From the NCBI GenBank assembly GCA_012932295.1, contig JAAONU010000010.1:27711348-27775347 (forward strand): a stretch of 64,000 nt of DNA. Direction: 5' to 3'. Under the pieces are notes generated by a model that worked only from the letters and a program-made list of their open reading frames with translations, was not told where the DNA came from and did no database searches. The position numbers and the translations under genes are program-made. The stretch is from Cyclina sinensis. Its lineage: Eukaryota; Mollusca; Bivalvia; Venerida; Veneridae. This document shows, piece by piece, positions 47,969-59,961 of the stretch; the stretch's first letter is position 1, and each line of letters begins with the position of its first letter.

Positions 47969-50484
47969 TCATATGATTGAACAGTTTTGTTTATTCAATG
48001 TTCTTTTTGTGATTGTTTCAAACTTAAATGTTTTCCAGCCACCTCTGTCCTCCTCCAGTTCCTTCAGCATCCTAAACTGTGATGATGTTTTTATTCTGTG
48101 TATCTGTCTTCTAAATTCGTCCTCAGGTTCTATTGTACAATACTCTATTTCTACTAAAACAGATTGGGGTAGTTCTTGTATCAGGTCAACTTGCTGACGC
48201 AATGATGAAGCCGCCATTGTCATATAGTCCAACACAACATGTGTATTTCCAGGTAGGTTGCTGTCTGCTGCAGGTTGATTTCTGAACTTCAACACAGGAA
48301 CTGGGTTATATAACACCTCTAGCTTACACTTCTCTAGTACGGCCAGGTTGATTTCAATTTCTGTCACATGTATCCACCGCAGTGATAACGTTCTAAGTTG
48401 TGAGTGTTGAAGTAACTCCAGTCTGCTACCAGGACAGTGAAGCCACCCGTGGTCAGTACAGTGTAAGCACCCCAGCTTAATCTCTCGTAAACACTTTGTC
48501 CTAGATATATAATTATAGAACTCTGTCAACTCGCTGTGGCTGAGTGTACACCCGCGGATATATATCACTTCTAACTTGTTTAAACTTGTGACTTCCTTAC
48601 ACGGTAAACGAGGATAGTCTGCACCATCTAAACCTAAACATTTAACAGACGTTTTCAGTAGTACAGCAACATCACTGTCAGAGTATCCACGGTACCATAT
48701 TTTCTCCAGGTTGTCTAGACGAGTCAATGAGAAATAATCAATAACTTCACGTGCACTCGTGTAATGTGTCCCATACATGTATATATAAACTGACTTGATA
48801 TTTTGTTGATTTCTTGATATCAGGAGGCGGAGATTTTCGCGGTATTGTTCTTCTTTACAGCTGTCATCAATAAAAACATCTTCAATACACAAACTGGCTT
48901 GATTTTCTTGTGACATTTCTTTACAACAAGAAACCCACAGGTCCTGGTATTCTTTTAGTGAAAGATTATAATATATGTCTTCTACTGAACTCATATATTT
49001 ACGCTTTATTTCATCATCATTTACAATTCTAATGAAATCATCTGAAATCTTAGATAACATGTCTGCATTGATGCCGCTGATAAACAGAAGAATTTTTGAT
49101 ATTTCCAGAATGTCTTTAATACATTTACATTTTGATTTCACTGTTTCTAATACTAGAGATTGATTGGTAGAGGAACACATGTATAGTGCCGCGAAATATT
49201 CCTGTATTGATTTATGTGAGAAAGATATTTTTGTTGTTTGTGTACACAATTTAGTACCATCTTTAGTTTGTGTAAGAAGTCCTGTTTTAAGGCAGAAATC
49301 TAAACTCTCTTTCAGATATCGCTTTGCTACAGAGACGTCAAATACAAGAATATTTTCCTCTTTTGTTTCCCGGAATAACGTATGAAAAGCTAACTCTCCT
49401 AAAGACATGAGAAGCGAGTAAAACTTTACACAGTTTTCATGTTCAGTGAAACAATGAGGGATATCGCCTTGGGGATATACTGGCATATGTGGAAGGTTTT
49501 TGTTCATGTTCATGTATTTCACTACCGTTCTTGCAAGCATCAGTTCGACAATATTGCTGTATAATTCAGAGAGAGTATTTCCTAGATTTTTGTTGTCACA
49601 CCATAGACATAGCATAAACATTAGCAGTATTGGAATAACTGCTAGTTCCGACACACGTTTTTTTACCAGATCTGAATTAAAGTTATCTACTTTCTTTTTC
49701 AAGATGTCTTTATCTTTCACGCCACTAACATGTGATATAAATGACTCTTTTAATTTGTTCCCTGACGTCTTGTTCAGCCCAGCAATTTCAAGTTTCTGTT
49801 CAATCTGGCTTGCGTTTATGCCACCTACGCTTAATTTCCAAGGTCGGGTGGTAGTCAGCACTGTAGTAGTTTCTCGGGCGGCTCTGTGTGGGATAAATTT
49901 ATCCACCCGTGTACAGTTGTTTGGAGGGTGTTCCCATTCGTCTAGACCATCCAGTATTACCAAACATCTTTCTTTATTCAGGACATTTTCTAAATCCGTC
50001 TTGTTATATCCTGTATGCCCAAATCTTGGAAAGAGCTGGTTGAAAATCATATCGTCAACTGAACATTCGCTGGAACTGTCTCTTAGTAACACTAGAAAAA
50101 CGAAATCAAATCCACTCAAAATTTCAATTTCTTCGTCTGAGAAGTGGTCTTTATCCTCGTCCCGTGGATCCTTAGATTGACACCATGTTAACGCCAGTCT
50201 CTTGCTTAAAGATGTTTTGCCTAAGCCTGCATCTGCCATTAAATAAATTTCTTTGTAAGAGTTTCGATGCTTCTTGTTTTCCTCGTATTTGTAGAATATA
50301 TTGCAGAATGGAACCTTTGTTTTTTCTTCTTTCCCACCACCAATATCTCTTTTGACTTTCACAGAATTTATATCTGGCATAGCATAGAACTTTAGGAGAG
50401 AGGTATCTTCCTCTTCAATCATTGGCGACAACTGAATGGTAGCGTACTGTCGTCTGTAGGTGGCTATCAAATCGTTCCTTAGAT
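47969..50484 (-). CDS. exon 6: NACHT NTPase and C-terminal region of NLR-like protein
   Basis: The acceptor is tacaatttcag and two bases complete an Asn codon (phase 1). The exon runs 837 residues to TGA at 47969-47971. Residue numbers refer to the joined protein. It opens with LRNDLIATYRRQYATIQLSP, the lead-in usual for molluscan NACHT proteins. Walker A is ADAGLGKTSL (K504) and Walker B is CLVILDGLDEW (588-598); TTTRPWK follows at 625-631. FSHKSIQEYFAALY (836-849) is the conserved winged-helix segment seen in animal NLRs. The remaining 400 residues include LRR-like stretches (for example LNKLEVIYIRGCTLS and LRTLSLRWIHV) without clean periodicity. The protein ends KQNCSII, a possible CaaX box. 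No broken codons; intact. Confidence 0.93.
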
Positions 50485-51200
50485 CTGAAATTGTAGGAAA
50501 AAAAAATTATAAGCTTGATGTATTGAAAATTCTATCATACACTAAACGATTTGCAATTCAAGCTCTGAATAAGTTATAAAACAGTTATGTAATAAACAAC
50601 AACAACTTCAACATGACTTACCTACATCATTAATAGTTTAATACATGTACTTCATTATTAAATATGTTGAGAAAGCGCTTTACGAATATATACATGACAA
50701 AAAGGTTATACACTCAAGCAGACGGACTATTTGACAGCTGTCATTATGGTTATTTCAACTATAAATACACTGGCACTACATAGACTCAATTACCACAGGA
50801 ACTCGTAACTGTCGGAACAGACATTCCTGCTAGATTATGAAGCAAAATGCAGAAATATTGATATACTTATATAAATGTGATATACGATTTTCTAAGTGTA
50901 GGTTAACACATGGTTAAAGCTCATATATTAAGATATTTTTAACAAGTGCGAGGAAGCGCTAGCAACGGTAGAAAATACCATTATTCATGTTATTTAACGT
51001 CTTTTGCGCAATAAGTCCTTTGATTTTGCTGCTTTTAATGTCCCTTTTGCTTCTTCAAATAACAATATGCCCTAGTATGATTTCACAAATGTATACTTTA
51101 ACTGGTTAAACTAATTCCGGCTTGCGAACCTCTTAAGAGGCCTGTTTATGTTACATTCGATGGCTGCAATTTCACAAATCTGACATTCACAAGGAAAAGA
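50485..51200. other. last intron of the NLR gene, right of exon 6
   Basis: AT-rich intron sequence without a recognisable feature. Confidence 0.5.
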
Positions 51201-51317
51201 AAATACCTTGCCGGGACTGAAACCTTCGCCCCACTTGCGCCCCACCTACCCACTTCCCCGCCCCCCCCCCCGCACCAACCCTCTAGGTGGAGGCTTTTAC
51301 CACTAGGCTACGGTGGC
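51201..51317 (-). mobile_element. tRNA-like head of a SINE, with C-rich insertion
   Basis: The minus strand reads gccaccgtagcctagtggta (A-box-like), aaagcctccacctagagggt, a G-rich run, and ggtttcagtcccggcaaggt (B-box-like). The spacing is stretched by the poly-G (plus-strand poly-C 51260-51271). It is intronic and not a functional tRNA. Confidence 0.5.
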
Positions 51318-52546
51318 AGTAAGTACGCAATGTCTATAAAATAGAAAACCCTTTCACCTTTTATTCATGGTTTCAGGTCCCTATGTATAGTTGGAATTTT
51401 ACAATAAATCGTGTTAATTTCATTATATACCCTGTCTATACAAGATATATGAATCGACTATGATATGCTCGACAAAACTTGTTAAAAATGGAAACAATTA
51501 TGGAATTGACATAGTAATCGAGAAATGACATAAAGAGATCGGACGGTTTTTGACGTTATATTTCATAGAATAAAACAACCATATAGAACCGACTTCAATG
51601 GTTTTGATTTTGTGTTTTCTAGGAAAGTCTAGAAACGTTATTAATATTTTATCAGTCTGTTTCTATTCATAAAAAATAATAGTGTCTCAACTTGACAACA
51701 AGAACCGACATTGCCAGGTCTTGAAGGGTAGTAAATATTGTATGCAAGTTAAGTTCCACAAGTTTAAGGCAAGTTAATTCTAACACTATGTTTTAATACA
51801 CATCTTGAACCCTTTGGGTAGTGTGGAAAGAATCATTTTGAATTGATACATTTCACAATTCTGTTGCGTATTCGGTTGTTCAATTTCAACAGGTTTTGCA
51901 CCAGAAACACCTATTGACAAACTTTCTCTCTACATACGATACCAACCATATCAACCTAATTTACCTGCACTCAATAGATTTGTCCAGAGTGCGACTAGAT
52001 GTTAAAGATAATGCAATGGAAGTGCGGGGAAAAAATCTCAACTGTTCCACGAATATTACAGAAATTCAGAAGTTAATATTTAAAGTTTGTTTCTTTTTCT
52101 TTCAGTCTTTTCTTACACAGGATTTTCTTTATTTCTTTGTTTCCGACACTCTTTCTATCTTTGTTGTTTCAGTATCTTTTCATAATAGTTAAAATCCGTT
52201 CATCCATCCATCCATCCATCCATCCATCCATACTGAGTGAACGAACGAACAAACGAACAAATAAATGACTTAGTGTAAGAAAGTGTATCCATTTTCTATC
52301 GCTGATTTAATCTACGCTTTCCAAGTGACGGATTCCCTCGGTAGTGTGTATATACATTCACATATATACGTATATTAAATACATGTATTCATTTCCAAAC
52401 CATATTGCCGCTGTACACCGTAACGCACGAACGACAACACTAAGAAACAAATAGTCTTACTCTTCTCAGAGTTACTTCCCTTATAATATCAGTCGTGCAG
52501 TCTCAGCGTTATGCAATCTCGGGGAAAAAACGTAAATGAGGAAATA
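51318..52546. other. intron sequence with simple repeats
   Basis: It contains (CATC)n at 52201-52230 followed by (GAAC)n at 52239-52260. The 98-codon frame at 51896-52192 has no supporting feature. Confidence 0.5.
52201..52260. repeat. (CATC)n and (GAAC)n microsatellites
   Basis: Seven CATC units are followed after 8 bases by about five GAAC/AAAC units. Confidence 0.9.
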
Positions 52547-52554
52547 TTGAATAG

Positions 52555-53231
52555 CAGGGGCGGATCCAGGATTTTGGGTTAGGGGGGGCGTAACTTTTAA
52601 TCACTCTAAAGGTTGCACTAGCAGATCCAGGGGCATACGTTACCTATAGTTCTAATATCTAATAACGAGGTTTCTATTAGGACGACTAAGTGGCTTATAT
52701 AATTTGTATAATGGTGGAACAGTGAACAAGTCATATTTGCCTAGATCAACCAATTTAAAATTGCTTACCTTCTTTCTTTTTCTTTGTTGCTAAAGAAACT
52801 GTGCAAACTCTTCTGTTTCTTGGGGCTTTTTCTTTGTTGCTAAAGAAACTGTGCAAACTCTTCTGTTTCTTGGGGCGTTTGGGACTTGACGGCGCAGCCA
52901 TATTTGTTGTCGTATAAATGTACCCAAAGGAAATTAATTGACTGAATGATGTGTTTGTTTGTATGGGTTTTACGGCGCATCAACATGATCATGTTATATA
53001 GTGCCGAATTATTACAGTAAGGGAAGGCGAGAACGTTTAAATTGCGTGCACTCTGTGTTGTGAACGAGTACATCTCAAAAGGCAATATTGTATAAAGATA
53101 CGCGAGCGAAGCGAGCGAAGAAAAATAGGAAAATATAGTATATTTTATTGTTTCCATACCAAAGAACATGTAAGCTCCGGGAATTTTAGGGGGGGCGTGC
53201 GCCGGGTGCGCCCCCCCCCCTGGATCCGCTA
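52555..53231. mobile_element. non-autonomous hAT-like element, 677 bp
   Basis: The left terminus caggggcggatccaggattt matches inverted cctggatccgcta at the right end. The 8-bp flanks ttgaatag (52547-52554) and gtgaatag (53232-53239) agree at 7 of 8 positions, as expected for a hAT target duplication. CAGGGG is a typical hAT start. It contains a 50-bp tandem duplication and a 110-codon minus-strand frame (52840-53169) with no transposase motif. Confidence 0.75.
52777..52876. repeat. 50-bp tandem duplication
   Basis: Two essentially identical units of tctttgttgctaaagaaact then gtgcaaactcttctgtttct start at 52781 and 52831, inside the hAT-like element. Confidence 0.9.
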
Positions 53232-53864
53232 GTGAATAGAATTACATAAATTGTTTGATATTCTTTCGGCTGTAATGAAGACTCTTTGATAATGCTGTAC
53301 ACAAAAGTTTAATTATTCCGTGCTTCTTAAATCAACGTTTTTTCTTCCAAAAATCGTTTGCTAACGAATAGCAGTGGCGTCTCTACGGCTTACAGCGGGA
53401 TGCTACAGTCAAGGGACATAATTATTCGTCACTTTCAAAATGGCAGACGAAAACGTCACTTTCAACACTGAAAAGTAAACTGTTTTAATAAGTTTAAGAA
53501 TAAATGTCTTACCTCAATATTTCGTCAAATGTCCTTTCATTCTAATAACTTCATTCATCCTCGCTGGAATTGTTTTATATAAGGCCTGAATATATGCTAG
53601 TGGTTTGTTTCCCATATGTGTGTAATTTCGGCGATAAGCTGCTCCCGGGTATGGATGTTTTTTTTTTATCATGTTTTCAGTACAATAAATCCGATCAATA
53701 TTCAGCATACGCAAATCAATTTACGCGGGTGACGAATAATTATGTCCCTTGTCTGTACTATTTGGTGCTTACCCTCTGCCCCGCCTCAAGAAAACAAAAC
53801 AAAAACAAACCGAATATTATAGCAGAGTATTTATTTTGTGGCCGGATTCTCGAGTTTGTTGTGT

Positions 53865-53867
<3 letters not shown>

Positions 53868-53931
<64 letters not shown>
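53868..53931. repeat. (AC)n(AG)n compound microsatellite
   Basis: About 17 AC units pass directly into about 15 AG units. Open frames across it are artefacts. Confidence 0.97.
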
Positions 53932-53933
<2 letters not shown>

Positions 53934-54713
53934 AACTAAGCCAAATCAGCGCCTATTACATCAGCTTTGGTAAATTTATATTAAAAATTAATTTTCTTTT
54001 CAAAATATATGTAAACAAGGACATCTTTTTTTCAAATCAACAAAGAAAAGCAATAATAATCGGACTGTCTTGGTAAAAAATAAAGCCAGGTCTATGGTAT
54101 AAAATACTTTTTGCGTATACTAGTATGCGATTACATGGCACAGTGAAGCCAAAGGAACTCAAGTGGGTATAATTCTCGATAAATCGTACAGAAAAAATAT
54201 AAATCGGAAATCCTATAGCATACTATCAGTTATCAGATATAAAATAATGTTTATGTGCGAATCTTATTGTCATAAACTGTTTTACCTTTGAAAGAATGCT
54301 CGCTTGTTTCATCTGTGAAAATCCTCGAATTATATTAAACCAACTATATAAGAACATCAGTCGGTTTGTAATACCAATACTTAAAACTCATGAATTAACC
54401 ATCTTAATCCTTACATGCTTAATATCTAAAATGGACGTGTCCGTCTTTCAGGTCGGTCAAGTCCATTCATTGTTTATGGGGGTGCTTACTAAAAATGCAG
54501 TGACTGATTGGCGAATGGTGCAGACAATGATCCGACCGTACGGATGTACAGGCAGATCTTGGTCTACATTGGTCGTAATGACAGAATCAGTTGCCTGAGG
54601 CAGGCTGAAGGTTAATGTTCTAAAGTTTATTGCTCTGCTCTATCTGTTAACAAAAACATCTGGTGTGTGCGAACAACTCTTTAGTATTGTTTCTATCTTT
54701 AAAAAATCCACTC

Positions 54714-54747
<34 letters not shown>
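54714..54747. repeat. (TC)n microsatellite
   Basis: About 17 uninterrupted TC units. Confidence 0.95.
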
Positions 54748-54752
<5 letters not shown>

Positions 54753-55814
54753 CGCACATCATATCATTATAGCTTTACCAACAAATTAATTCTGCTTTAC
54801 TGCATGTATTCAACAAGCTCGTTCGTGAAAAATTATAAAGCAAATTGATGTATAAAAGAGCGTATGATATTGTTTTTACCTAAAGGCATAAATGCACCTG
54901 ATGGAAAAGTATTTATTTATATTGAATCGCTATCTAAACAAATATTCAACAATAACAACAACTCACTTTTCCTATTGAACTTGGAATTGATGACTGACAC
55001 CATGACTTCCGGTGACAAATATAATATATGACTTTGAAGAAAATTGATAGCTCCTAGTATAAGGATATGCAGCTCTTAGTATAAAGATATACCTCTTAAA
55101 ACTATAGTTAGCTTGAACAACAAGCTTTACAAATGAGGTCATATGGTAGCCTTACCCTAATGAGGAAACAATGTAGAACCCCCCCCCCCCCCCCTCCCCT
55201 GAGAAACACTCTACACTTCTTTAAGAGTGGACAAAACGCCTGCACATGTTTAGAGTGGACAAAAACCCTTACATCAATTTATCAGTGTGAACAAAACTCT
55301 CTACATCATTTTGTCTGAGTGAAAAAATCTACATATGTTTTGATATTATGGTCTGTTGTGAATATAGTTATTAACGTATCAACATCGTTTTATTCACGTG
55401 ATATCTTTAATGCTGCATTACCCAAATTAAATTTTTACTCAGTCATCACTGATATGCTTATAAAATGTTTTTTTATTTAACTTTGATCTCGTCCTCGAGT
55501 TATCTTGATACTTTGCTAAATAAAGATAATAACCATTTTCCTTCTCTGGTCAAAAAGAAAAAAAAAATATATCCAAATGAATTCCAGCTTAACACAGGAA
55601 ACACACCAGTAAAGCAAACTTCCTTTATCTATTTTTTTTTCTTTTGAATACCAAAATATTACAATAACAGAGATGATTTTGATTTCAATAGCCATTGTAG
55701 GTTTAGACAGGATTCCATTCAATTGCCATGAGTTATCTATGGAATTCTATTTTAATACAATTTTGAACGGGGACAATCCGATGATAATGTTTAGTGACGT
55801 TATATTGCAACTGG

Positions 55815-55925
55815 CATTATGGCTTTAGATGAGAATATTTTTAAAGTCTTTCATATAAAAGTCTGTGCAAAATGAAGTGACACATCAGGTGATGCCTGTT
55901 TTGAACCCAAAATAACTGTGTGTAT
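55815..55925 (+). repeat. fragment of a tandem-cored repeat unit
   Basis: 'gtctttcatataaaagtctgtgcaaaatgaagtgac' closely matches units in the 28.8-29.5 kb element. Confidence 0.5.
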
Positions 55926-57429
55926 TTTATCCGAATTCATGATCCCTGTTTAACGTTTTATATGTTGACTGTGTGTGGTATAACCCGTACAGTTTTAAAG
56001 AACAGCCACTGCAATTTGCTGAATATAAGTATTACTTTCCAATTTTTCATTTTCTAGTAAATCACGTTACAGACTGTTTTAATGACTGGCTACTGTCTCC
56101 GCTCAACACGGTTCTTATCTGTTTTGTTGTTTTCGTATACTCAGTGGCGTAACAAAATTTCGGTTGCCGTGGTCAGTATCTCTGAATGTAAACGTAGTTT
56201 GCCAACAATTATAGTATGTACTTGACACTAAAAATTCTTCATAATGAGGCGAAAAATGATAACTTAAAACATCTTTTAGATAGCATTTGTTTGTTTTTTT
56301 TTTTTGTTTTTTTTTTTGTTTACAAATTTTGAAGTTATCCCTGTATATGGTCCGAATATGTGAATACGGCAGTGCGGGCGCACTGATATATCAATGTTAA
56401 AGTGGACGTGCCCCTCGAGGCCTGTTCTTAGCAAAATATCTATAAGAATGTTACGCAAATATCACAAGATGAAAAACACATTGTTAGCCAGTTGCTAAAA
56501 TGCCTTTTTCCGGTAGTCTTTTCAATAATGCATCGTTAATTATGGAAACAGAATATATATTTTTTGTTATAAATGACATTAAGATTTTTGGTATTAAAAT
56601 ATATGCTTGAAAAATATCGTTTACACTAGAAAATATACCCTGCAAAAATCGACCCTATGGATCTTAACTTTTGAACCTTCATTCAAAACGCGGACACTGT
56701 CCGATGACGCCAGTTAAACTAAAAGCTGTGAGGAGTTCTCTGTGTATAATACGATTTATATTTATTAAAAGATCATGAAATATTTTCAAAACTACTTCAC
56801 AACTGTAGTGAGAACAGTATAACGTGTTAGGTAAAACAAGAATTTACTCATAGATTCAATGATTTGTGTTCCATATAAATTTGCTACAAAGGGTAAAGTA
56901 ACACGATCATGCAAACTGACCCACAAACGAGTTCGCAGAGACTCATTTCATATCTTTTTCTGAAGCCTTCGAATAAATGTTTACTCGTGACAGATCAAAT
57001 ATATGTATTAAAATTAGTCGCAGCTAGTACATTACCGTGGCATGAATAAGATGTTAGGACACAGCTTGCACCAGGGAACATATCAATATTTTTACGTTGA
57101 TCCTCTATGTAACTATCTTGAATCGTTTCATACATATTTCCGTTCTGTTGTAGCTTGGGGCGATATTAGAACTTCAGTGTTTTGATTTGAATGTATTTAT
57201 CAGTTTATTTATCAGTGAGTGTACGACAGATAATTGTTTAAAATAGTTTCGTGACAATTCAAACAAGCTGGCTTCTCTGATTTTTTTCTTTCATTCAAGA
57301 AGTTCTCATTTCCTTTAATTTGATGTTATATTTGGCCTTCATAGAGACGTAAACTGACAGAAAAATAAGTGAAGAAAACAAACAATTGCATATTACCTAT
57401 ACTACAGACTAGAAATGAGTATGACTTAC

Positions 57430-57495
57430 TTGTTTTCATTTGAAGATACGCCTGTTCTTCTCTTTCTTCTTCAATACTGGTTTTACCAGAAGTAC
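57430..57495 (-). CDS. exon 5 of NLR-like protein (linker)
   Basis: The 66-nt exon is phase 1-1, with donor acaa|gtaagt and acceptor ttatgttcag. It encodes TSGKTSIEEEREEQAYLQMK then T, an acidic helical linker between coiled coil and NACHT. The intron side of its acceptor is a (TTA)n microsatellite, the minus-strand reading of the (TAA)n run at 57502-57528. Confidence 0.8.
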
Positions 57496-57501
57496 CTGAA
57501 C

Positions 57502-57528
57502 ATAATAATAATAATAATAATAATAATA
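57502..57528. repeat. (TAA)n microsatellite next to a splice acceptor
   Basis: About nine TAA units, whose minus-strand reading (TTA)n forms the T-rich tract immediately upstream of the exon 5 acceptor. Confidence 0.9.
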
Positions 57529-57709
57529 TTCAGTATTCGCAAGTCTTGAAAAAATCCTTTTAAGTCGAAACGTTTTTTAATTGTCCATAAACGAAAGTAT
57601 ATATGTATATAAGCAAGTGTACTCAACTTTACAAAGGTTGAGTTTGTATTTAACATGTCCAAACATCAGACTTGTGCAGTGAAAATGTAAATAAAACATA
57701 ACATTCTAC

Positions 57710-57746
57710 CTGCTGACGCTTCATGTTGAATTGTTGAACTTTGCTT
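57710..57746 (-). CDS. exon 4 of NLR-like protein (short linker)
   Basis: The 37-nt exon runs from phase 0 to phase 1, with acceptor tttttttcacag and donor gcag|gtagaa. It encodes KQSSTIQHEASA and one base that makes Gly with the next exon. The other two frames are closed or do not chain. Confidence 0.7.
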
Positions 57747-58570
57747 CTGTGAAAAAAAGAGAAAAAAAATCAACAAATTACACTGAAAGCAACTATGGAA
57801 CAACACGCAAAACTTGATAGGAAACTAATTCACCGTAAACTGCCTGTGTATATGTGTATATGTATCCTGTCTTCCCTAAAGATGAGACTGAGACTTCTAT
57901 TTATTTTATTTATTTATTTATATGGATACAAAATAATACTTTTGTGACATTTGAGGAGGCGGTATGATTGTTTGATCAAAACATGTACATTTACGTGTAC
58001 AATACCCTAAAGATTCGAATCCTTTCCGAGTAGAAAATGTATATCATGGTTCCTTAAAAACTAAATTTGATGCACAATAAAATGATCATTGGATCATGCA
58101 CTAATGGAAACAATATTTAGCTGTTTAGTCAAAGACCTAAATCTGACCATACATTACGCTATGTCTTGTGTAATAGGCTTCCTTCTGTTATATGTGATGT
58201 GCAGATGTCACTAGTGCTACAGAAAACTTAATTTTGATTGAATTAATCGAGACTTCGTATCAAAATGTATATATACAATTTTCACATCGATCCCTCTAAA
58301 TAAGTCTCAAAAGACAACATCTGAAGAAGTCAAAAGGGTACTACTAAAAATGAAATGCGTTTCTATTTATTTTTATCATTGTTGGAATTGTTGAGCTAGA
58401 AATTATGCAGTATTCTAAAAAAACCAAAAACCCTGTGATAATATATATATTTAATTATTATAAGAAGCGGATAACTTTTCTTCAAAATTGTTAAAACACA
58501 CATGTATTATCAACAACATGTAAACTAATGGTAAATTTGAGTATGCAAAAATGGTAAAAAAAGAACTTGC

Positions 58571-58978
58571 CATCTTCAATTGTTGCTGTTTAGCAGTCAG
58601 TTGTGTTATTGCTTCTTCTGCTTTTCGCACAGCTTCGTGTAAGGCTGCCGTATGTTCTGATGCCTCTGCCTTTGCTTCATTTAATTCATTAAAGACGGCC
58701 TCCTTTGCCTCACCTATTTCTTCAAGAGCCATCTTCTTTCCGATCTGAACCTCTGACTTTGCGCTAACTTGTTCTCTATGGGCCTCCTGCTTTTTATCTT
58801 GCATGTCTGATTTTGCATCTTCTATTTCAGCAAGGGCAGCCTGCTTTTTCTTTTCAATTTTTTCAATAATGTCTTTTTCTTTTTTTTCTAATTTCTCTAA
58901 AGTCGAAAGTGCTTCTTTTCTGATTTGTATTAACTTGATTTCGTCACTTAGGCTAATTGTTATTTGATCACTCTTTAA
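58571..58978 (-). CDS. exon 3 of NLR-like protein (coiled coil)
   Basis: The 408-nt exon (136 codons, phase 0-0) has acceptor tattttttag. There is no in-phase GT donor, but atg|gcaagt is an excellent GC-type donor in the right phase. It encodes a Lys/Glu/Ala-rich helix without proline, for example LEKLEKKEKDIIEKIEKKKQ, AALAEIEDAKSDMQDKKQEA and AVRKAEEAITQLTAKQQQLK. This is a long coiled coil that may oligomerise the protein. If the GC donor were not used the frame would run on into a hydrophobic stretch and stop near 58451. Confidence 0.82.
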
Positions 58979-59502
58979 CTAAAAAATACAAACAACAACA
59001 AGAACTCTTTCAGGAGATATTTTCAATGTAAGAAACAATCGAGTGACTTTTTATTAAAGCTTTCCCTTAAGCCATGTGCATTATTATATTGCAAGCCAAA
59101 CAAACCTGACTTACCGTATCTTTGTAAATGCAATTGTTTAGGAAACTCAGTATGTAAATAATCTACTTTTTATTAGTTAAAGCCGTTTAGTTTATTATTA
59201 GTTTATTTTTTTAGTTCATACATCAAAAGTACAAACCAGTCTTTAATGTAATCTTTTTGACAAAGATTTAATTATTATCTATCAATTCATCTGTCTTATC
59301 TACCTTTGAATAAGTAAACTTTTTATGGTAATTCATGATTTTAATGTTAAAAGTGAAGACGCTAGCTCGCTAGCGTATATTTCTGGATAAAGTGTTATGT
59401 AAAAAAGATAAAAAAGAAAAAAAACAATAAGAAAGATATTCTTGTCTCATGTTATGGACATTTCTTCAAAAAAAAAATGTTTATATCATTTAAATCACAT
59501 AC

Positions 59503-59661
59503 CTTCTCTAATTTCTCAACAGCTTGCATTGCTGCAGGATCATGCAGCAGCGTTTTCTGGTCTGTTAAAACAGCAATAAAGATTGCAATGTAGCATTGCA
59601 ACTCTGCCTCTTCTAGTTCCATTTTCGCACGATGCATGATTTCATTTCTTACACTTCTTGC
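59503..59661 (-). CDS. exon 2 of NLR-like protein (HEPN-type R-x4-H motif)
   Basis: The 159-nt exon is phase 0-0, with acceptor tctctttag and donor gagaag|gtatgt. It encodes ARSVRNEIMHRAKMELEEAE, LQCYIAIFIAVLTDQKTLLH and DPAAMQAVEKLEK. RNEIMH (R196-H201) fits the R-(N)-x3-H active-site motif of HEPN nucleases, and the same position is conserved in vertebrate CXorf38 as I remember it. An intron separates the Cys/Trp-rich first half from this helix. Confidence 0.85.
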
Positions 59662-59961
59662 CTAAAGAGATTTATATCAAACATCAGTATATTATCCTTT
59701 GGGAGGGTGGTACAAAATAAGTTTTCTAAAATAACACCACAAAAGTAATGCAATTCCTTGTCATTCATAAACTATTTCACATGATCATAAATAGAGAGCG
59801 TCGATTGTCACTTTACTATATTTTGAAATGTTGCAGTATAGCAATCAGTAAATAAATCATTATATGGTATGGTATATACAAGGCGTTCATTAAATATGTT
59901 TGAGAGATTCAGATTAAGTATTTTATTCGAGAGGTTTAACCGAGAAAAGACAAATTCTTAC

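Larger units (their letters stand above)
53240..57429. other. intron of the NLR gene with simple repeats
   Basis: It contains (AC)n(AG)n at 53868-53931, (TC)n at 54714-54747, poly-C at 55179-55194 and T-runs at 56288-56318. A fragment of tandem-cored repeat lies at about 55815-55925. No exon was seen in phase between exons 5 and 6. Confidence 0.5.

Noticed and set aside
49500..50180. 226-codon plus-strand frame
   Set aside because: Antisense shadow of the NACHT exon, which has strong motif support on the minus strand.
52840..53169. 109-residue minus-strand frame
   Set aside because: Lies in a hAT-like element and repeat-derived sequence; no transposase motif visible.
53570..53973. Frames with His-Thr and Arg-Glu runs
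   Set aside because: Translation of the AC/AG microsatellite.
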